28,345 nt of DNA from Candidatus Aenigmatarchaeota archaeon (lineage in GTDB: Archaea; Aenigmatarchaeota; Aenigmatarchaeia; CG10238-14): assembly GCA_017610225.1 (NCBI GenBank), contig JAFCCM010000025.1, positions 1 to 28,345 on the forward strand, given 5' to 3'. A program made the position numbers and the translations under genes. A model generated the notes under the pieces. The model did no database searches, was not told the origin of the DNA, and saw only the letters and a list, made by a program, of their open reading frames with translations. How positions within the stretch are numbered: position 1 is the first letter of the stretch; each line of letters opens with the position of its first letter. This document shows, piece after piece, positions 1 to 7,296 of the stretch.

Positions 1-213
1 TCATGGATAATTCCTACTTATACAACTGGCTTATATGATTATTTAGAATATTATCAAACTGGCGGTTTTAGAGATTTTGATTCAGAAGGTTCATTTGATT
101 GCACACATGGGTTTGACTTAGTTGAAATAACAATTGAAGATGTACAAGATTTTCTACTACAAGAGGATGCATTTAAATTAACACAAGAAGATGGTTCTGG
201 AATTTTTCTATAG
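1..213 (+). CDS. 3' end of an unknown gene (truncated by window edge)
   Basis: An open frame enters from the left edge in frame 1 and ends at a TAG stop at 211-213, giving the last 70 residues of a protein. The visible part is acidic and rich in aromatic residues (for example TGLYDYLEYYQTGG) and ends in DGSGIFL. I do not recognise the family, and no catalytic motif or membrane segment is visible. It runs in the same direction as the phosphoesterase gene that follows, but about 150 bases with a promoter-like element separate them, so it probably belongs to an upstream transcription unit. Confidence 0.6.
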   Translation, partial: SWIIPTYTTGLYDYLEYYQTGGFRDFDSEGSFDCTHGFDLVEITIEDVQDFLLQEDAFKLTQEDGSGIFL

Positions 214-295
214 CATTAAATGCTCTATCTAGTTTATATCTCAATGAAATAATATTTTTTCTTAAATTATAAATAAGATGTTTGTCTGTGCATTT

Positions 296-310
296 AGAAC
301 AAAATACAAA
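296..310 (+). promoter_or_regulatory. Candidate phage promoter element, copy 1
   Basis: The intergenic sequence TTTAGAACAAAATACAAAT (core 296-310) matches elements upstream of other genes in this window (2963, 8855, and on the - strand 22993 and 24280). It lies about 50 bases before the phosphoesterase start and points towards it. Function as a promoter is inferred from recurrence, position and orientation only. Confidence 0.45.
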
Positions 311-361
311 TTATTCTATTAGTTCAGTACAAATTTAAAAAAAATTTTTGGGAGATTATTT

Positions 362-1279
362 ATGTCACAGTTTGAGAACGAAATCTTAAAATTGGCAGAG
401 TCAACTCTTTTAACAAATAAAGAGATTGCAAGGATTGTAGGGTGCACGCCACGCACAGTAAATAAGTATGCCGGATCTTATGTTAGCCGGTGTAGATTAA
501 AAGTATCTGCAGAAGAAGATGCATTTGAAATTCAAAAAACAGTTTTACTCCCTGATATACATTATCCTCATTATGAACTGAGAGTGATGGATGCTGTTGA
601 AGAATTTATTATAGATTATCAACCAAATGAAATAGTTTATATGGGAGATCAACTTTCGTTAGATTGTATTTCCGGATGGAATAAAAGAAGACCTTTATTG
701 AAAGAAGGACAACGATTATTAAAAGAATATGATTTATTCAATGAAGATATATTAGATGTTCATGAAAATATTACAGAGTCAAATACTCGTCGAACTTTTT
801 TGATGGGTAATCATGAACAAAGAATTAAATGGTATTGTCAAGAACATCCAGAGTTAGATGGTTTTATAGACCTTGAAAGACATCTACAATTAAAAGAAAG
901 AGGGTATAATATTGTTGAATATAATGGTATCCATAAAGTTGGTAAATTAAATGTCATACATGGTTTTTATTGGAATAAGTATCATGCAGCAAAAACCCTT
1001 GAAGCTTTTGAAGGTAATGTAGTTTATTCCCATGTTCATAATCCACAAATGTATGCCAAGGTTACTCCAGTAGATCGTAAAGGTTATCATATGGCTACAT
1101 CATTACCTTGTTTATGTAATATAAAACCAGAGTATAAACAGAACGCACCCAATTTTTGGATAAATGGCTTTGGTATTGTAGAACATCTTCCAGCAACAGG
1201 ATTTTTCAATCTTTATACTATTATTATAATTGAAGGATCTTTTATGTTTAACGGTATTTATTATGGGAAAACTCTCTAA
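362..1279 (+). CDS. Calcineurin-like metallophosphoesterase with N-terminal helix-turn-helix
   Basis: Predicted metal-dependent phosphoesterase of 305 residues. The catalytic signature is in order: D65-x-H67 (PDIHYP), G95-D96 (YMGDQ), GNHE at 149-152, H200-G, and the SHVH pair H224/H226. These are the usual ligands of a two-metal calcineurin-like site. Residues about 14-40 (LTNKEIARIVGCTPRTVNKY) look like a helix-turn-helix, so the enzyme may be directed to DNA; the substrate is unknown. The start is supported by GGGAG seven bases before ATG 362. The 3' end overlaps the start of an HNH endonuclease gene, and the last residues (GKTL) may have been altered by that insertion. A phage DNA-processing or repair role is an inference. 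Confidence 0.85.
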   Translation: MSQFENEILKLAESTLLTNKEIARIVGCTPRTVNKYAGSYVSRCRLKVSAEEDAFEIQKTVLLPDIHYPHYELRVMDAVEEFIIDYQPNEIVYMGDQLSLDCISGWNKRRPLLKEGQRLLKEYDLFNEDILDVHENITESNTRRTFLMGNHEQRIKWYCQEHPELDGFIDLERHLQLKERGYNIVEYNGIHKVGKLNVIHGFYWNKYHAAKTLEAFEGNVVYSHVHNPQMYAKVTPVDRKGYHMATSLPCLCNIKPEYKQNAPNFWINGFGIVEHLPATGFFNLYTIIIIEGSFMFNGIYYGKTL

Positions 1280-1997
1280 AACATATAAAAAAAGTGGCAA
1301 TAGAAATGGGATGTATGGGAAAAAACATTCTGAAGAAACGAAAGAAAAAATGAGAAATAAACAAATAGGAAAAAGGCCAATGCTAGGAAAAAAGCATTCT
1401 GAAGAAACCAAAGAAAAAATTAGTATTTCAAAACTTGGTAAAACTATTTTAACAATAGAAAAAATAAAAGAAAAATTTCCAACGTTTTATAAAGAAGAAG
1501 AAATGAGATATAATACAGACAAACCAGGAGAAAAAGAAATACAAGTACATTGTAAAAATCATGACTGTGAAAATTCAAAAGAAAAAGGCGGATGGTTTAT
1601 TCCAACAGCAAGTCAATTTAAAAGCAGAAAAGATCATATAGAGCATGATGATGGTAACGGTGGATGTTATTTATATTGCTCACAAGAGTGTAAAGATGAA
1701 TGCGTGTTATATAATATAAAATCTGATCCACATAAGGAAGAAACTGAAAAATTATATACTGATTCAGAATATGATGTTTGGAGACAAACTGTGTTAGAAC
1801 AAGATAATTATGAATGTCAAAAATGCGGATCAAAAGAAGATCTACATTGCCATCATATTCAACCAGTTAAACTTGACCCAATGTTGGCATTAGACCCAAC
1901 TAATGGAATTGTTTTATGTCAAAAATGTCATTACGAAATTGGACATAAAACGGCCACAGAATGTTCTACTGGAAATTTAGCAAATCGAGTTTGTTAA
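1263..1997 (+). CDS. HNH homing endonuclease with NUMOD3 repeats
   Basis: Selfish DNA endonuclease of 244 residues. Two NUMOD3-type DNA-binding repeats come first (GKKHSEETKEKM at about 19-30 and GKKHSEETKEKI at about 42-53). A Cys/His-rich middle part follows (C97, C102, C135, C139, C143, C147). The C-terminal HNH domain has C185-x2-C188, the HCHH core at 195-198, N214, and C219-x2-C222-H223. ATG 1263 is chosen because an in-frame TTG at 1230 lies deeper inside the phosphoesterase and has no ribosome site. ATG 1263 also lacks a clear Shine-Dalgarno, so translation may be coupled to the gene it overlaps by 17 bases. This arrangement suggests a mobile gene that landed at the 3' end of the phosphoesterase gene. 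Confidence 0.9.
   Translation: MGKLSKTYKKSGNRNGMYGKKHSEETKEKMRNKQIGKRPMLGKKHSEETKEKISISKLGKTILTIEKIKEKFPTFYKEEEMRYNTDKPGEKEIQVHCKNHDCENSKEKGGWFIPTASQFKSRKDHIEHDDGNGGCYLYCSQECKDECVLYNIKSDPHKEETEKLYTDSEYDVWRQTVLEQDNYECQKCGSKEDLHCHHIQPVKLDPMLALDPTNGIVLCQKCHYEIGHKTATECSTGNLANRVC
1317..1423 (+). repeat. Direct repeat encoding the two NUMOD3 modules
   Basis: Two near-identical segments of about 37 bases start at 1317 and 1386, exactly 69 bases (23 codons) apart. Each encodes G-K-K-H-S-E-E-T-K-E-K. Most differences are at third codon positions, so this is an internal duplication kept under protein-level selection. Confidence 0.7.
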
Positions 1998-2003
1998 ATT
2001 TTT

Positions 2004-2021
2004 AGAACATAAATATGTAAA
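2004..2021 (+). promoter_or_regulatory. Candidate phage promoter element, copy 2 (weak match)
   Basis: TTTTTAGAACATAAATATGTAAA shares the TTTAGAACA-A-ATAT-TAAA pattern with the stronger copies but carries extra bases. It lies between the HNH gene and the zinc-ribbon gene, about 77 bases upstream of the latter. Confidence 0.3.
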
Positions 2022-2029
2022 CTTACCTA
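2017..2029 (+). repeat. Inverted repeat, left arm (GTAAACTTACCTA)
   Basis: Thirteen bases here are the exact reverse complement of 2917-2929. The two arms flank the whole zinc-ribbon gene at 2099-2905, each in an intergenic gap. Confidence 0.6.
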
Positions 2030-2098
2030 TATGATTACCAACTGACTTTAAACTAAAATTTGAGGTCTCAGTCAGTGACCTATAAAAGGAGAAAAATC

Positions 2099-2905
2099 AT
2101 GACTTATAAAGAGCAGTTCGTTACAGAAGTAAAAGTAGATGGCGCAATACTTAGAGTTAAAGATGGAGCAGTATACTTACCTTTTGGAAGTGAATATTCA
2201 ATACTTCTAAAAAACCTCAATTCAAGAAAAGCATCTGTAAAAATCTCAATTGATGGTGAAGATGTTCTCGATGGCAATTCTCTAATTCTTGATCCAAATG
2301 CAAGTACAGAATTGGAAGGTTTCCTTAATGAAACTACAGCTAAGAATCGTTTTAAGTTTATTCATAAAACAGAAAAGATTCAAGAACATCGAGGCGATAG
2401 AGCAGATGATGGAATGATTAGAATTGAGTTTGCATATGAGAAAGATAAACCTGAACCTCTAATTAAAAAGGCTATTGAAGAAGTTCATCATCATTATTAT
2501 TACCATAATCCAATTACATTTGATTATTATAAAGGTATGGATTGGTCATATACGAGTGATCAGCAAACTATATCTAGCGATACAATGAAAAACTATTCTC
2601 ATAACACAGTATTGCAAAACGGACCTTCAATGGATTATCTTGGAGTACAAGGATGTTCTGATCCATTAGATGACGAAGGAATTACTGTTAAAGGAAACGA
2701 AATACATCAACAATTCCAATATGGTTCAATTGGTGCATTAGACAAATCTGAGGTTATTGTAATTAGATTAAAAGGTTTAACACAAACCCAAAATACAGTT
2801 CAAAACCCAATTACTGTTAAGACAAAACTAACATGTTCAAGCTGTGGTACAAAATGTAAATCATCATTTAAATTTTGTCCCGACTGTGGAACTTATTTAG
2901 AATAA
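2099..2905 (+). CDS. Unknown protein with C-terminal zinc ribbon
   Basis: A 268-residue protein of unknown function. The first 90 residues are beta-rich with short repeats of polar strands. A His/Tyr-rich stretch (EEVHHHYYYHNP) sits near residue 132. The C-terminal 25 residues form a clear zinc ribbon: CSSCGTKC then FCPDCG, two C-x2-C knuckles. The start is ATG 2099, with AAAGGAG seven bases upstream; an in-frame TTG at 2060 has no such support. Its place just before a virion-type protein and the sheath makes a virion-associated role possible, but nothing in the sequence proves it. It is flanked by a 13-base inverted repeat. Confidence 0.8.
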   Translation: MTYKEQFVTEVKVDGAILRVKDGAVYLPFGSEYSILLKNLNSRKASVKISIDGEDVLDGNSLILDPNASTELEGFLNETTAKNRFKFIHKTEKIQEHRGDRADDGMIRIEFAYEKDKPEPLIKKAIEEVHHHYYYHNPITFDYYKGMDWSYTSDQQTISSDTMKNYSHNTVLQNGPSMDYLGVQGCSDPLDDEGITVKGNEIHQQFQYGSIGALDKSEVIVIRLKGLTQTQNTVQNPITVKTKLTCSSCGTKCKSSFKFCPDCGTYLE

Positions 2906-2916
2906 CCAAAAACTTG

Positions 2917-2929
2917 TAGGTAAGTTTAC
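2917..2929 (+). repeat. Inverted repeat, right arm (TAGGTAAGTTTAC)
   Basis: Exact reverse complement of 2017-2029. It lies twelve bases after the stop codon of the zinc-ribbon gene and before the next promoter-like element. Confidence 0.6.
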
Positions 2930-2962
2930 TTATTCTTTAAAATCTAAACGAGGTATAAAATC

Positions 2963-2977
2963 AGAACAAAATATAAA
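2963..2977 (+). promoter_or_regulatory. Candidate phage promoter element, copy 3
   Basis: AGAACAAAATATAAA is identical over all 15 bases to the copy at 8855-8869. Both copies end 32 bases before the next start codon (3010 and 8902). This identical spacing is the best single argument that the element is functional. Confidence 0.5.
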
Positions 2978-3009
2978 GATTATACTCCTATTAGAGAAGG
3001 AAATAGATA

Positions 3010-3723
3010 ATGACTAAAATAAAGGATACCATTATAGAAGCTAGAGATTTTTATGGAGATAAATGTCTGGTAGATCAGGTTAATTCTAACAGTTCACAAT
3101 CCAGGCGACCACAGGGTGAAGTTCAGGTTTATGAAGAAACTGATGATGGTCGTAAAAAAATTATTCATAAAAGCAACCTAATTGTTTATCTGGGACGAGA
3201 AATGTTAGCGCAAAGATTAGTCAATTTGGATAATGCATTTTTAACCACTCCTACAAAAGATGAATTTGTTTCATGGTTTGGTTTGGGTGATGGTGGAGTA
3301 AGACCTGCAGATCCTTTGGATCCAGTGCCACCCATTAATGATGATGAATATTTAAATTCACCAATACCTGTAAGTGATTCAACTGGAGGTCTTTACGCAG
3401 ATTTTCATACAGCTGGGGATGCATATCCACCTGGTGGGACATATCCGGCAACTGGATCATATGTTAAAAGTTTTGATGTTGGTGGTATTGAATTTGAGCC
3501 AGACGTCTTAAATGATAATAAACAATTAATAATTAAAATTACAACTACAATTGGAGTTAATGATGCAAATGGTTATCAATTAAGTGAAGCAGGTTTATTC
3601 TCTGCTGAAAGTAATTCGGGAGGGTATAGTGGTAATTTTACATTATTTGCAAGAGTTACATTTCCATCATTAATTAAATCATCAGAAAGACGATTAATTT
3701 TTGTTTGGTATTTATATGTTTAA
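3010..3723 (+). CDS. Probable virion structural protein upstream of the sheath gene
   Basis: A 237-residue protein. The middle is Gly/Pro/Asp-rich (FGLGDGGVRPADPLDPVPP and GDAYPPGGTYPATGS), typical of exposed loops in structural proteins. The C-terminal part (YQLSEAGLFSAES, then FTLFARVTFPSLIKSS and a closing FVWYLYV) resembles ends of phage fibre-like or collar-like virion proteins as I know them; this is recognition of style, not a family assignment. AAGGA eight bases upstream supports ATG 3010. It precedes the sheath gene in the same direction, which fits a late structural role. Confidence 0.7.
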   Translation: MTKIKDTIIEARDFYGDKCLVDQVNSNSSQSRRPQGEVQVYEETDDGRKKIIHKSNLIVYLGREMLAQRLVNLDNAFLTTPTKDEFVSWFGLGDGGVRPADPLDPVPPINDDEYLNSPIPVSDSTGGLYADFHTAGDAYPPGGTYPATGSYVKSFDVGGIEFEPDVLNDNKQLIIKITTTIGVNDANGYQLSEAGLFSAESNSGGYSGNFTLFARVTFPSLIKSSERRLIFVWYLYV

Positions 3724-3767
3724 ATGAAATATTTATTAAGACAAATTATATACAAAGGGGATACATT

Positions 3768-3793
3768 TAAAGATTGATATAGAACAATCTTTA
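3768..3793 (+). promoter_or_regulatory. Hairpin in the leader of the sheath gene
   Basis: TAAAGATTG and CAATCTTTA form a perfect 9-bp stem around the loop ATATAGAA. It lies about 44 bases before the sheath start. There is no T tract, so it is not a typical terminator. The loop and right arm contain AGAACA, also found in the promoter-like element, so it could be a degenerate copy of that element. Confidence 0.4.
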
Positions 3794-3836
3794 CTAATTA
3801 GAAAATTGAAAACTATAATTTATGGAGGGTATAACA

Positions 3837-4097
3837 ATGGCAAATGTTTCCCCAGGAGTTTTTACAAAAATAATAGACTTGTCGTCATTTATTCAAGCAG
3901 TGCCATCGACGATAGGTTTTTTAACAGGATTTACACGAAAAGGACGAGACAATGAATTAGTATTGGCGAACCAAATATTACAGACTTTGGCAAGAATTAT
4001 GGTCAAGGGCCATATATCGCTTATAATCATCTGGGTGAATCAGGAGCATTATATTGGATGCGATTATTACCAGATGATGCTACATATTCAAATATAA
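3837..4097 (+). CDS. Tail sheath protein, N-terminal fragment (frameshifted)
   Basis: This frame encodes the sheath N terminus: MANVSPGVFTKIIDLS, then SFIQAVPSTIGFLTGFTRKG and RDNELV. GGAGGG seven bases before ATG 3837 supports the start. After about residue 41 the frame no longer reads like a sheath protein. The meaningful continuation (GEPNITDFGKNYGQGPYIAY...) is in the frame of the next entry. The switch must fall after a TGA in that other frame at 3953-3955 and before about 3968. I see no slippery heptamer there. A short deletion or a base-call error is more likely than programmed recoding, because a few residues usually present between these parts also seem to be missing. Confidence 0.75.
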   Translation: MANVSPGVFTKIIDLSSFIQAVPSTIGFLTGFTRKGRDNELVLANQILQTLARIMVKGHISLIIIWVNQEHYIGCDYYQMMLHIQI

Positions 4098-5785
4098 GAA
4101 TTGATTCACAATTAGCAGCTGGAGATGCAACTGCAAGCATCTCGATTACATATGTAGAGAGTTTAAATACACATAGTGAAATTCAAACCAACCTGGCAAT
4201 AGCAGGTGACACTAAACCAATTGCTTTTTTAACACCAATTGGAAGAGGTGACTTTTATAACAGTCTAGGTATTAGAATTACCGAACACTCAAATCCAACA
4301 CTATCGGGCGTTTATGTGCTTGATATATATGAAAAACAATCAGATGGTGATGATGTAATTATTGAATCATTTGATGTTTCATTTGATCCATTATCAGTTG
4401 ATAGTGCTGGAGATTCAATTTTCATTGAAAGTATTCTTGAAACATATTCAACTGTTTTAAGAGCACAAATGGTTTTAGCAAGTGGAGATTATACTTCAGG
4501 ATATGAACTTGTTGCTAAAATTTATGATAATGACATTGGAACAGTTACTGTTAATCTAACATCAGGATCAGCAACAATTAAAGATAATAAACAAGACTTC
4601 TCTGATTGGGAAACAGATCCAGAAACAGGCAATGCAGCATATGTTGTAGTTGCTAAAGATGCCAAAGGAAATGAGATTTGGGGTTGGATGGGTATCTCAG
4701 ATTCTGCTGAAGATGATGATATAGTTAAGGTATTTCCAGATAGAAATTTAACAGGCGGAACTCAAGGATGGAATGGAGCTGTTGCTAATTTTGACGTTAA
4801 TTCAACAGTTACATATCAAGTTAGAGAATCACACGCAAGTGTTGCATCAGCATTTTCATCTTCTGAACCTGTTCCATTAAAGAAAGGTTCCGAAGGTTCA
4901 TTACGCACAGTTACAGGTACCTTAGATACAGCCGAAGCTGAAACTCTATTAGAGCAAGGTTATAGTGGTATTATAACAAATCCAATAACTGGTAATGCTG
5001 AAGATTCTATTCTTGATACAGAAAGTGTTTATTTTACTTTAGTTTATGATGCAGGATACCCTTCTGATGTTAAGATTGCAATTAGCACTCTTTGTCAAAC
5101 AAGACGGGATTGTGTTGGTATACTTGATAATGGTGATAATAACACAGTTGCTGCAGCACTTACTGCTAGAGATAATACAAATACATTCAATAATTTTTAT
5201 GTTGCTTTATATGAATCATATAATAAAGTAGCAGATGCATTTACAGGGGAAGATGTATGGTTCTCACCAATTTATCATATGTCATACTTAATTCCTAGAA
5301 ATGATAATGTTTCTGAGATTTGGTTTGCTGCTGCAGGATTTAATAGAGCTTCTATTGATTCAATTAAGGAATTGAGATATAATCCAAGATTGGGACAAAG
5401 AGATCAGCTATACTTAAAACAACTAAACCCAATTGTTAAATTCAGTGCAGGTTATGTTGTTTGGGGACAGTTGACATCTCAAGCGAAACCAAGTGCTCTT
5501 CAAGATCTTAACATCGTTAGACTTGTTCTATATAGTAAGAGAGCTATTGAGCAATTTTGTAGTTTCTTTATCTTTGAACAAAATGATGCTATTACATGGG
5601 GTGAAGTATCAGGTGCAATTGTAGAATTTCTTGAAATAATAAAGAGCAAACGAGGACTTGATAATTATTCCGTAGAAGTTAGTGCAACTGACTATGAGAA
5701 GAAAACTAAGAAATTCCATGTCAATATTATTTTACAACCAACTAGAGCTGTAGAGCAAATTGAATTGAATTTCTTTATTCAGTAA
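4058..5785 (+). CDS. Contractile tail sheath protein, main part
   Basis: The sheath subunit polymerises around the tail tube and contracts on infection. The 575 residues from ATG 4058 contain typical sheath features: an N-terminal strand region, a central insertion domain (about residues 60-250), and a conserved C-terminal domain with DVWFSPIYHMSYLIPRNDNV, GFNRASIDSIKELRYNPRLG, an RLVLYSKRAIEQFCSFFIFE stretch and a closing VEQIELNFFIQ. The reading frame is open back to 3956, and the upstream codons also read as sheath (GEPNITDFGKNYGQGPYIAY). The ATG at 4058 is therefore an internal methionine (YWMRLLPDDATY) rather than the native start. AGGAG lies 11 bases before it, so some internal initiation is possible. 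The gene ends at a bidirectional terminator. Confidence 0.88.
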   Translation: MRLLPDDATYSNIRIDSQLAAGDATASISITYVESLNTHSEIQTNLAIAGDTKPIAFLTPIGRGDFYNSLGIRITEHSNPTLSGVYVLDIYEKQSDGDDVIIESFDVSFDPLSVDSAGDSIFIESILETYSTVLRAQMVLASGDYTSGYELVAKIYDNDIGTVTVNLTSGSATIKDNKQDFSDWETDPETGNAAYVVVAKDAKGNEIWGWMGISDSAEDDDIVKVFPDRNLTGGTQGWNGAVANFDVNSTVTYQVRESHASVASAFSSSEPVPLKKGSEGSLRTVTGTLDTAEAETLLEQGYSGIITNPITGNAEDSILDTESVYFTLVYDAGYPSDVKIAISTLCQTRRDCVGILDNGDNNTVAAALTARDNTNTFNNFYVALYESYNKVADAFTGEDVWFSPIYHMSYLIPRNDNVSEIWFAAAGFNRASIDSIKELRYNPRLGQRDQLYLKQLNPIVKFSAGYVVWGQLTSQAKPSALQDLNIVRLVLYSKRAIEQFCSFFIFEQNDAITWGEVSGAIVEFLEIIKSKRGLDNYSVEVSATDYEKKTKKFHVNIILQPTRAVEQIELNFFIQ

Positions 5786-5793
5786 TTCTAACC

Positions 5794-5831
5794 AAAAAAA
5801 AGAGATGTTGGGCATTATACCCAGCATCTCT
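5794..5831. terminator. Bidirectional rho-independent terminator
   Basis: AGAGATGTTGGG (5801-5812) pairs with CCCAGCATCTCT (5820-5831) around the loop CATTATA, with one G-T wobble. It lies between the convergent sheath (+) and unknown (-) genes. The A tract at 5794-5800 gives a strong T tract for - strand transcripts; the + strand side is followed only by TTCTTCC, so it is weaker in that direction. Confidence 0.9.
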
Positions 5832-5856
5832 TTCTTCCGTCGTTACGGTTATTCTC

Positions 5857-6378
5857 CTAATCTAAATTTGGAATTGTTTTAAGTTCATCATTCATCTCTA
5901 TCTGATACTGCTGAAGATTTTGTGCAATGGTCATGGACTCATCAATAATATCTCCACTCATCATTGGAAATATATTCACAATAATAAAGTTTAGGCGATC
6001 AACACTTTGACCACGAATATATGCACCATGCCCTTTTTCATATTCCTCAATGAAGTTTTGATAATCATAAGATGTCTTCCTCATTGGATTGTGTATTGAT
6101 TTCAAAACCAATCCTAATTCATTAATTATAGATAAAAAGTACATACAGGACGAGGGTGATAATAAGGAATTATTCATTACAGCAAAGACCGGGGAATGTT
6201 GTACACCCATAGCGATTTTTTTCACTTGACTTAAATTAATATCTTTAAACTTAAATATACCGGCCTGTTCTCTCATTGATAGAAAACTACTTAAATTAAA
6301 GTTAGGTGGGATAGCAACAAACTCAACTGAAAAATAATTCTCGATGTGTGGAGTTTGTTCATCCATTCTTTCTTCCAT
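5857..6378 (-). CDS. Unknown protein, last gene of the radical SAM operon
   Basis: A 173-residue protein of unknown function. The open frame extends upstream to 6615, but most of that lies inside the preceding NSSSSSF gene. ATG 6378 (MEERMDEQTPHIENYF) starts 25 bases after that gene's stop and has AAGGA 11 bases upstream, whereas ATG 6453 has no ribosome site. The protein is soluble-looking, with a central hydrophobic helix (SCMYFLSIINELGLVLKSI) and a Tyr/Gly-rich region (NFIEEYEKGHGAYIRGQS). No catalytic signature or Cys cluster is seen. It is the last gene before a strong terminator, so it should share a transcript with the radical SAM gene. It lacks the NSSSSSF block of its two neighbours. 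Confidence 0.7.
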   Translation of the reverse strand: MEERMDEQTPHIENYFSVEFVAIPPNFNLSSFLSMREQAGIFKFKDINLSQVKKIAMGVQHSPVFAVMNNSLLSPSSCMYFLSIINELGLVLKSIHNPMRKTSYDYQNFIEEYEKGHGAYIRGQSVDRLNFIIVNIFPMMSGDIIDESMTIAQNLQQYQIEMNDELKTIPNLD

Positions 6379-6403
6379 ATTTTCTTTGATCCTTCGTAAT
6401 TGT

Positions 6404-6919
6404 TTAATGTTTGCTGACTTGGATTCCGTGTAGTTTTCTGAAGGTGCTGCCATGTTCCAAGTCAGAAAAGAACGAACCATCTTCATCGCCATAGTGAAAT
6501 ATGTATATAAAATGTTCATCTGATAGTTCCTCCAAAAATGTACGTGTATAAGCAATACATGCTTCTTCAACTTTTTTTTCTCTTTCTCTCCAGCATTGAT
6601 CAGACCATATCTCATGTTCTCTTAACTGTTGTATGGTTATCCCTTCTCTTTCACAAAACACATCTTCATACTCCCATATGTCAGGTATTTTGTGATTAAA
6701 TGTGACATATCCTTCTTCAAATTGCTCAGTTATTAGGTTGTTAGCGTTTTCATTACTTACTCTAATAGGTGTTTGGACAATAGCATCATTAAATATAACT
6801 TTGACGAATCTTTTTTCTATGAATTGTTTTACATCTTCAATAGTTTTAATCTCAAATGGCCATGCTACAATAAATGATGAACTTGATGAATTTGTAATAA
6901 AACCCGTTTTTATTTTCAT
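6404..6919 (-). CDS. NSSSSSF-motif protein 2 (171 aa)
   Basis: Starts MKIKTGFITNSSSSSFIVAW, the same N-terminal block as its upstream neighbour, but the rest is unrelated to it. The body is acidic and rich in Trp and Glu. The C-terminal part, FIYIFHYGDEDGSFFSDLEH followed by GSTFRKLHGIQVSKH, looks like a compact conserved domain. ATG 6919 is preferred over 6937: it has GGGAG about eight bases upstream, and its A is shared with the previous gene's stop (TAATG), indicating translational coupling. There is no signal peptide or membrane segment. The poly-Ser block could be a recognition tag or modification site for the radical SAM enzyme encoded upstream, or an attachment or secretion tag; this is inference. 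Function unknown. Confidence 0.8.
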   Translation of the reverse strand: MKIKTGFITNSSSSSFIVAWPFEIKTIEDVKQFIEKRFVKVIFNDAIVQTPIRVSNENANNLITEQFEEGYVTFNHKIPDIWEYEDVFCEREGITIQQLREHEIWSDQCWREREKKVEEACIAYTRTFLEELSDEHFIYIFHYGDEDGSFFSDLEHGSTFRKLHGIQVSKH

Positions 6920-6926
6920 TAACGAT
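6908..6926 (-). repeat. Start-site repeat of the NSSSSSF genes, copy 2
   Basis: ATCGTTAATGAAAATAAAA, read on the - strand, is identical at 7285-7303. It spans the gap after the Shine-Dalgarno, the start codon and the first codons of both NSSSSSF genes. Confidence 0.75.
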
Positions 6927-7296
6927 TCTCCCAACATTCTTCGATATGACTTGGATTTAATTCTATTTTAAAAATGTCTTCGAGTTCTTTTTTAACTCTT
7001 GATGTAAATGTTTTTAAAGTTTCATTGTCTCTCATTTCAGTATATGGTATTCCTACCATAATATCATCTTGATATGGCATACGAGAAAATCTTAAATCTG
7101 TTCCTTGAAAAAGATAATCAATATAATAACTTAAATCGTCTTGAACATCTTCTAATGATATATTTTTTTCATTTGATATTTTTTCTTGAATCATTTTAAT
7201 CTGTTCTTCTGTTATAAAACTTAAATCTATATAAGCTCCGATTACAACAAAAGATGAAGAACTTGAATTAGTTATAAAATCTGCTTTTATTTTCAT
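6919..7296 (-). CDS. NSSSSSF-motif protein 1 (125 aa)
   Basis: Starts MKIKADFITNSSSSSFVVIG and continues with a different body: a helical segment (TEEQIKMIQEKISNEKNISL), an acidic Tyr-rich part (DDLSYYIDYLFQGTDLRFS) and a positively charged C-terminal helix (TFTSRVKKELEDIF). AAGGAGG seven bases before ATG 7296 is the best ribosome site in this operon. It follows the radical SAM gene by 12 bases and overlaps the next NSSSSSF gene by one base. The two proteins share only the first 16 or so residues, so the N terminus travels as a module. I do not know its function. If the block is a substrate sequence, Ser and Phe residues 11-16 are the obvious candidates. Confidence 0.82.
   Translation of the reverse strand: MKIKADFITNSSSSSFVVIGAYIDLSFITEEQIKMIQEKISNEKNISLEDVQDDLSYYIDYLFQGTDLRFSRMPYQDDIMVGIPYTEMRDNETLKTFTSRVKKELEDIFKIELNPSHIEECWENR

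Noticed and set aside
1112..1411. Reverse-strand reading frame opposite the phosphoesterase/HNH junction
   Set aside because: Its repeated SSECFFP pattern is only the reverse reading of the NUMOD3 repeats; no ribosome site.
1200..2000. Group I or II intron carrying the HNH gene
   Set aside because: The endonuclease overlaps the phosphoesterase frame directly, the phosphoesterase looks complete, and I see no intron-like folding elements or downstream exon.
3956..4058. Programmed -1 frameshift in the sheath gene
   Set aside because: No X-XXY-YYZ heptamer or downstream pseudoknot is evident, and residues appear to be missing at the junction, so an indel or deletion is more likely.
5835..5850. 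Short palindrome CCGTCGTTACGG as a second terminator
   Set aside because: Only a 4-bp stem, next to a much stronger hairpin.
6378..6615. Longer N terminus for the unknown protein at 5857
   Set aside because: It lies mostly inside the NSSSSSF gene in another frame, has odd low-complexity sequence, and ATG 6453 lacks a ribosome site, whereas ATG 6378 has AAGGA and clears the upstream stop.
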